From: Bradyrhizobium sp. Y36
Lineage (GTDB): Bacteria > Pseudomonadota > Alphaproteobacteria > Rhizobiales > Xanthobacteraceae
DNA: 64,000 nt
Direction: 5' to 3'
Assembly (NCBI RefSeq): GCF_002531575.1
Contig: NZ_NWTI01000028.1
Coordinates: 36,046 to 100,045 of the forward strand
Shown here: positions 1 through 8,677 of the stretch, piece after piece
Numbering within the stretch: the stretch's first letter is position 1
Layout of the letters: the number at the start of each line of letters is the position of its first letter
The notes under the pieces: generated by a model
Told to the model about the DNA's origin: nothing
Seen by the model: the letters and a program-made list of their open reading frames with translations, nothing else
Database searches by the model: none
Translations under genes and position numbers: made by a program

Positions 1-765
1 CTCGAAGCAGTGGTGCATCACCAGGACGTGGTGCTTGGCGCTCCACCAGTTGATGGTCACGACCTTCTGCAGCGGATCGATCTCGCCGTCGGCGCGCCGG
101 GCACAGAGATCGACATAGGATTTCAGCCCATTGGCTGTCGGGTCGTTGCAGAGCTCCTCGCTGGGACGCTTCGCCTCGCCTCCGTTGTAGATGGCGCCTC
201 TGAACTGCGGGAGGTTGGCCTCGGCATCGCAATCGAAATTGTACTTCGTGAGCAGCGTCGCCGTCAGTGGATCCTGGTCAAGCGTGTGCTCCGAAGTCGC
301 ATCGCGCCCGAGATCGCTGGGCCAGTCGATGTAGATCTCTGCCTTGCGTGCGAAGATGGTGCCGTTCCGCCGCAGGGCCGTGCGGGCCTTCCAATAGTCC
401 GAGAATGTCTCGAGCGCCTTGGTGTCGACCGGGATGAAGGCCGGACTTGCCTGCGCCTTCAGCGAGCCGAACTGTTCGGGCAGCATGGTCTCCTGCTGCG
501 TCTGCACCTCGGCGAAAGCGTCCGAAATCTCCAGGAAGGTTCGCGTCGCCATGTCCATGTCGGACTTGGCCTGCTCGCCCATCTTCTGGTCGTAGGAGCT
601 CATGTACTGGAAGTAACCGCCGACCAGCCCGGTTAGCAGGGTAACGGCCGTCAGGCCCTTGGTGACCGACAGGCGGCTGTCCCAGACCTGGATTCGCTGC
701 CAGACACCCGGCGCGTCGGGCGTCGGTTGTGCGCGCGCTGCTTGCTTCGGAACGTCTTGCTCCAT
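1..765 (-). CDS. Membrane-anchored protein of unknown function (partial)
   Basis: The frame is open for 255 codons from an ATG at 765 and runs off the left edge, so the C-terminus is missing. An SD-like GGAGG lies 5 nt before the ATG (771-775). The product has a short polar N-terminus, one hydrophobic segment near residues 38-54 and then a soluble part rich in charged and aromatic residues, with several cysteines in the visible C-terminal portion. This fits a single-pass membrane protein with its bulk outside the cytoplasm. I do not recognise a family. The plus-strand frames over the same stretch are shadows. Confidence 0.7.
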   Translation of the reverse strand, partial: MEQDVPKQAARAQPTPDAPGVWQRIQVWDSRLSVTKGLTAVTLLTGLVGGYFQYMSSYDQKMGEQAKSDMDMATRTFLEISDAFAEVQTQQETMLPEQFGSLKAQASPAFIPVDTKALETFSDYWKARTALRRNGTIFARKAEIYIDWPSDLGRDATSEHTLDQDPLTATLLTKYNFDCDAEANLPQFRGAIYNGGEAKRPSEELCNDPTANGLKSYVDLCARRADGEIDPLQKVVTINWWSAKHHVLVMHHCFE

Positions 766-1022
766 TGTCGCCTCCAATTCACCACGCCCCATGGCGGAAA
801 GGCTACCGCAATCCCGGATCGCGGCTTGTGAAGCATTTCACGTCAGGTGAGGCAGGTGGGCTGCCGGAAATCGCGCGGGCAAAGCTCGCTCAGCGGGTGG
901 CTGTGGCTCAGGCAAGAATGCGTCCGTCGCAAGTTTCGACGATGGCATCATACCCCTGTTTTGCCCGACGGACCCGAAGGCTATTCGAAAAATCCGCAAG
1001 TGCTTGATCTTGCAGGGGCCGT

Positions 1023-1044
1023 CTACTGTGCATGGGGTTGTTTT
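1023..1044 (+). repeat. 22-bp dispersed motif, copy 1
   Basis: The sequence starts CTACTGTGCATGGGGTTG, continues into a T run, and is identical over 22 bp to 49744-49765. Here it begins directly after the stop codon of the minus-strand HAD gene. The rest of the 766-1044 gap shows nothing I can name beyond presumed promoter sequence for the gene ending at 765. Confidence 0.6.
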
Positions 1045-1827
1045 TCAATTTTTTGCTTCTTGCCCTGCTCGAGGCCGGCCCGGCACCAGCTCGGTCAGCG
1101 AGCGGATGATGCGGTCGGGCTTGATCGTCGAGCCTTCGGGCAGGCCCTCGCCATGTACGTCGATCCAGATCGCGTAGATGCCGAGGCGCTGCGGCGTCAC
1201 GACTTCCCATTCCAGATTGTCGCCGATCATCCAGGTATCCGCGGGCGTGACGCCGAGCGCCTCCATCGCGTGCAGATAGGCGCGCTCCTCGGGTTTGCCG
1301 AAGCCGTGCTCGCCCTCGATCTGGATGTGGTGGAAGCGGTGCGCCAGCTCGAAGCGCTCGACCTTGGCGCGCTGCATGTCGGCGGCGCCGTTGGTGACCA
1401 GCGCGAGCTTGATGCCGAGCGCCCTCAATTGATCGATCGCCTCGTGCGCGCCGGGGAACACGAACATCTCCTCCTCGCGATAGGCGGTGAAGCGGTCGGC
1501 GAGGCGAATGGCGAGGTCGTCGGGCAGGGCGCGATGGCCGGCGGCGGCGAGCGCGGCAAAGCCGCCCTTGACGGTGAGGTGCCGCGCCTCGGCAAGCCTC
1601 ATCCGCCAGGCAGCTTCCGCATTCGCCCAGAAGTTTCGCGCGAAGGCGAGGACGGTCGTTGCGACCAGCTCGGGCGGCAGCGGCGCAAGCTCGTCGGCGA
1701 ACTCCCTCGCGATCGTGTTCCAGGCGATCTCGGGCCGGCCATAGGCGGACAGGATGGTGTCGTCCATGTCGATCAGCATGGCGCGGGGCAGGGGCCTCGA
1801 GGCGGGCTTCGTCGTCGTCACGGCCAT
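1045..1827 (-). CDS. HAD-superfamily hydrolase
   Basis: A 260-residue HAD-like phosphatase. Motif I is DMDDT at residues 20-24, with the nucleophile Asp20 and acid/base Asp22. Motif II is in LVTNGA, the motif III lysine is in GFGKPEERAY and motif IV is in MIGDNLEWEV. A helical cap lies between motifs I and II, as in the phosphoglycolate phosphatase/YjjG type. The substrate cannot be read from sequence. The ATG sits inside the end of hemF (10-nt overlap), with GAGGTGAA as the ribosome site, so translation is probably coupled to hemF. A role in removing a phosphorylated by-product is possible but is inference. Confidence 0.85.
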   Translation of the reverse strand: MAVTTTKPASRPLPRAMLIDMDDTILSAYGRPEIAWNTIAREFADELAPLPPELVATTVLAFARNFWANAEAAWRMRLAEARHLTVKGGFAALAAAGHRALPDDLAIRLADRFTAYREEEMFVFPGAHEAIDQLRALGIKLALVTNGAADMQRAKVERFELAHRFHHIQIEGEHGFGKPEERAYLHAMEALGVTPADTWMIGDNLEWEVVTPQRLGIYAIWIDVHGEGLPEGSTIKPDRIIRSLTELVPGRPRAGQEAKN

Positions 1828-2711
1828 TTCACCTCGGGCGGCATCGACGACAGGATCGAGTCGACATTGCCGCCGGTCTTGAGCCCGAAAATGGTGCCGC
1901 GATCATAGAGCAGGTTGAATTCGACATAGCGGCCGCGCCGGATCAACTGCTCCTCGCGGTCGGCGGCGGTCCAGGCGCTTTCGAAATTGCGCCTGACGAT
2001 CTCGGGGTAGATCTTCAGGAAGGCGCGCCCGACGTCCTGGGTGAAGGCGAGGTCGGCCTCCCAGTCGCCGCTGTCGTGCCAGTCGTAGAAGATGCCGCCG
2101 ATGCCGCGCGCCTCTTTCCGGTGCGGCAGGTAGAAATACTCGTCGCACCATTTCTTGTACTTGTCGTAGTCGGCGACGCCGTTCGGACCGGTGCAGGCCT
2201 CTTTCATCGCGGCGTGGAAGGCGATGCTGTCGGCATCCTCCTGCGTGCGCCGTCGGTCGAGCACCGGCGTGAGGTCGGCGCCGCCGCCGAACCAGGCTTT
2301 GGTGGTGACGACGAAGCGCGTGTTCATGTGCACGGCGGGCACGTTCGGATTGCGCATATGCGCGATCAGCGAGATGCCGGAGGCCCAGAATCTCGGATCG
2401 TCCGCGGCGCCTGGGATCTGGGCCCGAAATTCCGGCGCGAACTCGCCGTGCACGGTCGAGCAGTGCACGCCGACCTTCTCGAACAGGCGGCCCGACATCA
2501 TCGACATCACCCCGCCGCCGCCGGGCGCGCCGGTATGATCGGTGCGCTGCCAGGGCGTGCGCTTGAAGCGGCCGGCCTCGCCCGGATAGAGGCTTTGCGG
2601 GGCGTCGTCCTCGAGCTTCTCGAAGCTCGCGCAGATGTCGTCGCGCAAGGCCTCGAACCAGGCGCGGGCGCGGGTCTTGCGGTCTTCGATCGTCGACATG
2701 TCCATTGTCAT
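1818..2711 (-). CDS. hemF: Oxygen-dependent coproporphyrinogen III oxidase
   Basis: A cytoplasmic enzyme that converts coproporphyrinogen III to protoporphyrinogen IX with O2 in heme synthesis. The 297-residue length is normal for HemF. Typical family stretches are visible: FKRTPWQRTDHTG followed by the glycine-rich GGGVMSMM segment, then HMRNPNVPAVHMNTRF, WFGGGADLTP, and the C-terminal YVEFNLLYDRGTIFGL. Three in-frame ATGs lie close together (2711, 2705, 2699) and any could be the start. Heme is needed by the nearby cytochrome bc1 and by heme oxygenase, but these genes are not in one operon with hemF. An overlapping HAD gene follows. Confidence 0.95.
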   Translation of the reverse strand: MTMDMSTIEDRKTRARAWFEALRDDICASFEKLEDDAPQSLYPGEAGRFKRTPWQRTDHTGAPGGGGVMSMMSGRLFEKVGVHCSTVHGEFAPEFRAQIPGAADDPRFWASGISLIAHMRNPNVPAVHMNTRFVVTTKAWFGGGADLTPVLDRRRTQEDADSIAFHAAMKEACTGPNGVADYDKYKKWCDEYFYLPHRKEARGIGGIFYDWHDSGDWEADLAFTQDVGRAFLKIYPEIVRRNFESAWTAADREEQLIRRGRYVEFNLLYDRGTIFGLKTGGNVDSILSSMPPEVKWP

Positions 2712-2739
2712 TCCCGGTCGCTCACCAAGCGAGTGTGCC

Positions 2740-2827
2740 GTAGGGTGGGCAAAGGCGCCCTTGCGCCGTGCCCACGTCTCTTAGCGTGATCTTGAAAGGT
2801 GGGCACGCTCCGCTTTGCCCACCCTAC
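2740..2827. repeat. Intergenic palindromic repeat, family A, copy 1
   Basis: An imperfect palindrome that opens with GTAGGGTGGGCAAAGG and closes with TTTGCCCACCCTAC. Inside it a second pair (CCGTGCCCAC and GTGGGCACG) can form a nested stem. Related copies lie at 27605-27693 and 59925-60014. This one lies between queE and hemF. Confidence 0.85.
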
Positions 2828-2838
2828 AAAGCCTGTCC

Positions 2839-3471
2839 CTATCTGATGCCGAGCGATTTGTGCGTCTGCACGCTGAGCCGCCATTGCGGATGGCGCAGGC
2901 AATAGTCGATTGCGCGCGCGGTGTTCTCGATCACGTCGGGGCCGTCCATCGGCTGCAGCGAGAAGCGCTCGAAGGCGAGTTGCTCGAACGTCTCGGGCGC
3001 GGCGAGGGCCTGTGGATACACCAGCTTCAGCTCATGGCCCTGACGCAGCACCAGCTCGCTGCCGCCCTTGGGGCTGACGCAGATCCAGTCGAGGCCATCG
3101 GGCGCGGCGATGGTGCCGTTGGTCTCGACACCGATCTCGAAGCCATGGGCGTGGAGCGCGTCGATCAAGGCCGTGTCGACCTGGAGCAGCGGCTCGCCGC
3201 CGGTGAGCACCACGTAGCGGTTGGCGTCCGAGGCCGTCCACTGCGCGGCGATGATATCGGCGAGCTCCGCGGCGGTGCCGTAGCGGCCGCCGAGCGTGCC
3301 GTCGGTCCCGACGAAATCCGTGTCGCAGAACTTGCAAGTGGCCTCGAGGCGGTCGGCCTCGCGCCCGCTCCAGAGGTTGCAGCCGGCAAAGCGGCAGAAC
3401 ACGGAGGCGCGCCCGGCATGGGCGCCTTCGCCTTGCAGGGTCAGGAAGATTTCCTTGACCGCGTAACTCAA
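2839..3471 (-). CDS. queE: 7-carboxy-7-deazaguanine synthase (radical SAM)
   Basis: QueE converts 6-carboxytetrahydropterin to 7-carboxy-7-deazaguanine, the third step towards queuosine. The 210-residue protein opens with the QueE-type EIFLTLQGEG motif. The cluster cysteines are Cys31, Cys46 and Cys49, giving CX14CX2C, the expanded spacing typical of QueE rather than CX3CX2C. A TGGEPLLQ motif and the VSPKGG segment follow. The start is a TTG at 3471 behind a good GAGGAG site (3478-3483), spacing 6. It lies 18 nt downstream of trmL, so two genes for wobble-position tRNA modification are probably co-transcribed. Confidence 0.93.
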   Translation of the reverse strand: MSYAVKEIFLTLQGEGAHAGRASVFCRFAGCNLWSGREADRLEATCKFCDTDFVGTDGTLGGRYGTAAELADIIAAQWTASDANRYVVLTGGEPLLQVDTALIDALHAHGFEIGVETNGTIAAPDGLDWICVSPKGGSELVLRQGHELKLVYPQALAAPETFEQLAFERFSLQPMDGPDVIENTARAIDYCLRHPQWRLSVQTHKSLGIR

Positions 3472-3489
3472 TGGTCTCTCCTCAACCTG

Positions 3490-3948
3490 TCAGCCTTGCG
3501 AGTTCCGGATCTGCCGCAGCGCCTCGCCTGCGGCCATGGCCGCCGACATGGCGACATTGAGCGAGCGCAGCCCGGCCCTGATCGGGATCACCAGCCGCGC
3601 ATCCGCGGCCTCGACCACCGCGTCGGTGACGCCGGCGCTCTCGCGCCCGAATAGCAGGATGTCCGACGTCTGGTAACGGAAATCGCGATAGTCGGTGGCG
3701 GCCTTGGTGGTGAACAGCAGCAGGCGGTAGCCATGGCCGGCGCGCCACTCCTCGAATTTCAGCCAGGAGTCATGCCTGAGGATGCTGACATGGTCGAGGT
3801 AATCCATTCCCGCCCGGCGGAACGCGCGGTCGGAGACCGGGAACCCTGCCGGTTCGATGATATGGGCGGCGAGTCCCAGGCAGGCACAGAGCCTGAGAAT
3901 CGTGCCGGTGTTCTGAGGGATGTCGGGCTGGAAAAGCGCTATCTGCAT
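3490..3948 (-). CDS. trmL: tRNA (cytidine(34)-2'-O)-methyltransferase
   Basis: A SPOUT-class (trefoil-knot) methyltransferase that 2'-O-methylates the wobble nucleotide of certain leucine tRNAs. I start it at the ATG at 3948 (152 residues), because MQIALFQPDIPQNTGTILR is the classic TrmL N-terminus; the frame stays open 25 codons further upstream without family resemblance. Visible SPOUT motifs are NTG near the start, LLFGRESAG in the middle, and the knot segment IPIRAGLRSLNVAMSAAMA near the end. queE follows 18 nt later in the same direction. Confidence 0.92.
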   Translation of the reverse strand: MQIALFQPDIPQNTGTILRLCACLGLAAHIIEPAGFPVSDRAFRRAGMDYLDHVSILRHDSWLKFEEWRAGHGYRLLLFTTKAATDYRDFRYQTSDILLFGRESAGVTDAVVEAADARLVIPIRAGLRSLNVAMSAAMAAGEALRQIRNSQG

Positions 3949-4226
3949 CGCGGCTGACGGGTTGGTTGCAGGGCGGAAATGTCTCAATAAAACATCGCCT
4001 GCCCGGGAATTCGTGCATGGCACGCTCCCGCGCCGATAGCGGGCTTGCGCTCGCCCGGCAAGGGTGCCAATAGAACGATTCTGGACTGCTGTTTCGCCTG
4101 TTTAGAGGCGAATGAGCGAAGTTCTGCCGCCGCGGGGGGCCGCGGGCGCCGGCAGCCTTTCCGGGGACCTCATGGGTGCCCCTTGGAGCGGTTCTGCCGG
4201 CTGCGTAAGAAGAAAGGGTTGGAATC

Positions 4227-4757
4227 GTGACGACAGCGTCTTCGGCGGACCATCCGACACGCCGTGATTTCTTATTCGTTGCAACCGGGGCAGCTGCAGC
4301 AGTAGGGGGCGCGGCTGCGCTCTGGCCCTTCATCTCCCAAATGAATCCTGACGCGTCGACCATCGCCGCCGGTGCGCCGATCGAGGTCGATCTCAGCCCG
4401 GTCGCCGAGGGCCAGGACATCAAGGTGTTCTGGCGTGGCAAGCCGATCTACATCAGCCACCGCACCAAGAAGCAGATCGACGAGGCGCGCGGCGTCAACG
4501 TGGCGAGCCTGCCCGATCCGGAGACCGACGAGGCCCGGGTCAAGTCGGGCCACGAGCAATGGCTGGTCGTGATCGGCATCTGCACCCATCTCGGCTGCAT
4601 CCCGATCGCCCATGAAGGCAATTACGACGGGTTCTTCTGCCCCTGCCATGGTTCGCAGTACGATTCGTCCGGCCGCATCCGCCAGGGGCCCGCGCCCGCG
4701 AACCTGCCTGTGCCGCCGTACCAGTTCGTTTCCGACACCAAAATCCAGATCGGCTGA
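4227..4757 (+). CDS. fbcF: Ubiquinol-cytochrome c reductase Rieske iron-sulfur subunit
   Basis: Carries the 2Fe-2S centre of cytochrome bc1, which passes electrons from ubiquinol to cytochrome c1. The 176-residue protein begins with a twin-arginine-like RRDFLF followed by an alanine/glycine-rich transmembrane anchor (about residues 12-35). The cluster ligands are in CTHLGC and CPCHGS, the normal C-T-H-x-G-C and C-x-C-H-G-S boxes. The start is a GTG at 4227, directly upstream of the Tat-like region. The fused cytochrome b/c1 gene follows 62 nt later, as in the B. japonicum fbcFH operon. No obvious FixK/FNR box was seen upstream. Confidence 0.96.
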   Translation: MTTASSADHPTRRDFLFVATGAAAAVGGAAALWPFISQMNPDASTIAAGAPIEVDLSPVAEGQDIKVFWRGKPIYISHRTKKQIDEARGVNVASLPDPETDEARVKSGHEQWLVVIGICTHLGCIPIAHEGNYDGFFCPCHGSQYDSSGRIRQGPAPANLPVPPYQFVSDTKIQIG

Positions 4758-4819
4758 GCTTCGGATCTTCATCCGAAGCTTCGCGCCGTCTCGTCGTATT
4801 ATTTCCTCAGGATCGCATC

Positions 4820-6883
<2,064 letters not shown>

Positions 6884-6909
6884 GCGGGCGCCTGACGCGA
6901 CGAAAAATG

Positions 6910-6936
6910 AAAAAGCCCCCGCAAGGGGGCTTTTTT
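6910..6936 (+). terminator. Rho-independent terminator after fbcFH
   Basis: A perfect hairpin: AAAAAGCCCCC, loop GCAA, GGGGGCTTTTT, ending in six T. It lies 27 nt after the fbcH stop codon. Confidence 0.95.
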
Positions 6937-6941
6937 GTCGC

Positions 6942-7047
6942 CGTCATTCCGGGGCGATGCGCAGCATCGAGCCCGGAATCCATTCAGCGACCGACTCTGC
7001 CGCCCGATGGATTCCGGGTTCGCGCTATCGCGCGCCCCGGAATGACG
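6942..7047. repeat. Intergenic palindromic repeat, family B, copy 1
   Basis: It opens with CGTCATTCCGGGGCG and closes with CGCCCCGGAATGACG; the middle holds a second inverted pair (CCCGGAATCCAT and ATGGATTCCGGG). Related copies are at 14779, 16588 and, much shortened, 36178. Confidence 0.85.
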
Positions 7048-7124
7048 ACAGTGTGGATTGCGCCGCGTGCCCGCACCGGCGAAGATACCGCCAATCGCTC
7101 CCCAGAAACTCATCGGAGGACACC

Positions 7125-7799
7125 ATGGGAACCGCCATCACCTTCAAACGTCCCGACGGCAAGGACGCCTCGGGCTATCTCGCCAACGCGGCGCGCGGCA
7201 ATGCGCCCGGTGTCGTCGTGATCCAGGAATGGTGGGGCCTGTCGGATCAGATCAAGGGCCTGTGCGATCGCTTTGCGCTGGCCGGCTTCGATGCGCTGGC
7301 GCCCGACCTCTACAAGGGTAAGGTGGTGCCGTATCACGACACGGACAGCGCCAACAAGGAAATGAACTCGCTCGACTTCATGGACGCCACCACGCAGACC
7401 GTGCGTGGCGCCGCGCAATATCTGTCGCGCAACGGCGCCAAGGTCGGGCTGACCGGCTTCTGCCTCGGCGGCGCCGTCACCATCATCGGATCGGTGCATG
7501 TGCCCGAGCTCGCCGCCGGCGTCGTGTTCTACGGCATCCCGCCGGAGCAGGCCGCCAAGCCCGCCGACGTCAAGATTCCGCTGCAGGCCCATTTCGCCAA
7601 CAAGGACGATTGGTGCACGCCGGAGCTGGTGGGCGGCTTCGAGAAGGCCATGAAGGCCGCCGGCAAGTCGCTGGAGCTGTTCCGCTATGATGCCGAGCAT
7701 GCCTTCGTCAACGAGCAGCGCCAGGCCGTGCACGACCGTGAGGCCGCCGAGCTCGCCTGGGGGAGGGCGACGGAGTTTTTCAGGAAGCATCTCGGGTGA
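7125..7799 (+). CDS. Dienelactone hydrolase family protein
   Basis: A 224-residue alpha/beta hydrolase of the dienelactone hydrolase type, the family that opens lactones in aromatic breakdown (for example carboxymethylenebutenolidase). The nucleophile is the cysteine in GFCLGG rather than a serine, as in that family. The histidine is in DAEHAF and the likely acid in the NKDDWCTP segment. The ATG at 7125 has a good GGAGGA site (7115-7120). The longer open frame to 6957 only reads through repeat family B and is not used. No pathway genes for aromatics are nearby, so the real substrate is unknown. Confidence 0.88.
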   Translation: MGTAITFKRPDGKDASGYLANAARGNAPGVVVIQEWWGLSDQIKGLCDRFALAGFDALAPDLYKGKVVPYHDTDSANKEMNSLDFMDATTQTVRGAAQYLSRNGAKVGLTGFCLGGAVTIIGSVHVPELAAGVVFYGIPPEQAAKPADVKIPLQAHFANKDDWCTPELVGGFEKAMKAAGKSLELFRYDAEHAFVNEQRQAVHDREAAELAWGRATEFFRKHLG

Positions 7800-7831
7800 T
7801 GCTGGAACGGCCGAGCAGGAGCAGCGAGCGC

Positions 7832-8446
7832 ATGCCCATTCCGTCTGTCGCCCGCCGATCGCTTGATCCCATCGCTCGGTCGGTACTTGCTGCTGGCGCG
7901 CTGATGCTGATGCTAGCTCAGGCGCCGGCACAGCAAGCCTTCGTCACGCTGAATGGCGATCTCAAGAAAGAGGCCTGGTGGGTCATCGCTGAATTCCATC
8001 CGTTCACAGCTGAGGTTCGCGGCATCCCCGCGAACCAGATCCGCAAGAGCTGGTGCAAGGCGACGGAATTTCGCAAGGACCTGATCCCCAAAGAGCTGCT
8101 GTTCGAGAATGGTGGCGACGTGATGAAGGTGGCCGACATGTCCTTTGCCGTCGAGGGGCGGTTCGACGGCTCCGCCTCGAAGCAAATCGCTGTGGTCGGT
8201 GTGTTTCAGGAGTGTGCCGGCCCAAAGGGCAGGTTCATGCTGATCCTCGATCAGCCGGACGGCGAGCAGCCGAAGGTGCGCTTTGTCGACGCTGTACGTA
8301 CCAACCGCCAGTTCGCGGCTCTTTCGACGGACAAGCGCGGCAAGCTCGTCCTTTGGGGGTGCATGGAATGCGACGGCTATTCTGTCCTCAAATGGGATCG
8401 GAAGAAGAGCAGGTTCGGCTGGGAGCCTGACCCTCTCGAGCAATAG
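7832..8446 (+). CDS. Secreted protein of unknown function
   Basis: A 204-residue product from the ATG at 7832. Its N-terminus is a signal peptide: arginines, a hydrophobic core (VLAAGALMLMLA) and an AQAPAQQA cleavage region. The frame also allows a start at 7796 or 7799 that overlaps the previous stop, which would add 11-12 residues before the signal; I prefer 7832 because of the signal. The mature part has five cysteines, including a CMEC pair, and no catalytic motif I recognise. It lies directly after the dienelactone hydrolase and may be co-transcribed with it. Confidence 0.75.
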   Translation: MPIPSVARRSLDPIARSVLAAGALMLMLAQAPAQQAFVTLNGDLKKEAWWVIAEFHPFTAEVRGIPANQIRKSWCKATEFRKDLIPKELLFENGGDVMKVADMSFAVEGRFDGSASKQIAVVGVFQECAGPKGRFMLILDQPDGEQPKVRFVDAVRTNRQFAALSTDKRGKLVLWGCMECDGYSVLKWDRKKSRFGWEPDPLEQ

Positions 8447-8513
8447 TCCGAAGCCGACCCTCGCAGATGGCGGCCCTTGACGCCGCCCCCCGGCCATGGT
8501 GAGTATCCGCCCC

Positions 8514-8561
8514 ATGAGCACCGCAGCCCGCCCAGCCCGTCTTTGGTGGCGCACCTCCTAA
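8514..8561 (+). CDS. trpL: trp operon leader peptide
   Basis: An ATG at 8514 opens a 15-codon frame reading MSTAARPARLWWRTS and ending in TAA. Tandem Trp codons at 8544-8549 sit near the end, just before a hairpin region and a terminator. This is the layout of the ribosome-mediated attenuator known for rhizobial trpE(G) leaders. It is too short to be found by ordinary ORF calling. Confidence 0.85.
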   Translation: MSTAARPARLWWRTS

Positions 8562-8629
8562 AGAGGTGGCCGGTGCGATTTTCCTTTCCCAAATCGTCTG
8601 AGGTCGCCTGCACAGTGCGGCGGCCTTTT
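8550..8629 (+). promoter_or_regulatory. trp attenuator (pause hairpin plus terminator)
   Basis: After the Trp codons, CGCACCTC (8550-8557) can pair with GAGG and GGTGCG (8563-8577) to form a pause hairpin. GCGATTT (8575-8581) can pair with AAATCGT (8591-8597) as an alternative fold. GGTCGCC (8602-8608) pairs with GGCGGCC (8619-8625), followed by TTTT: the terminator. Low Trp would stall the ribosome on TGGTGG and favour read-through into trpE(G). The pairings were found by eye, not by energy calculation. Confidence 0.75.
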
Positions 8630-8677
8630 CGTTTGTCCTGTGTGGCGTTCCCTCGGCAAGTTTCGTAAGAGGACCAC

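Noticed and set aside
10..636. A 208-codon plus-strand frame at the left edge
   Set aside because: Shadow of the minus-strand membrane protein, which has an SD and a sensible signal/anchor.
4024..4226. FixK/FNR box upstream of fbcFH
   Set aside because: No TTGAT-N4-ATCAA-like dyad was found in the gap.
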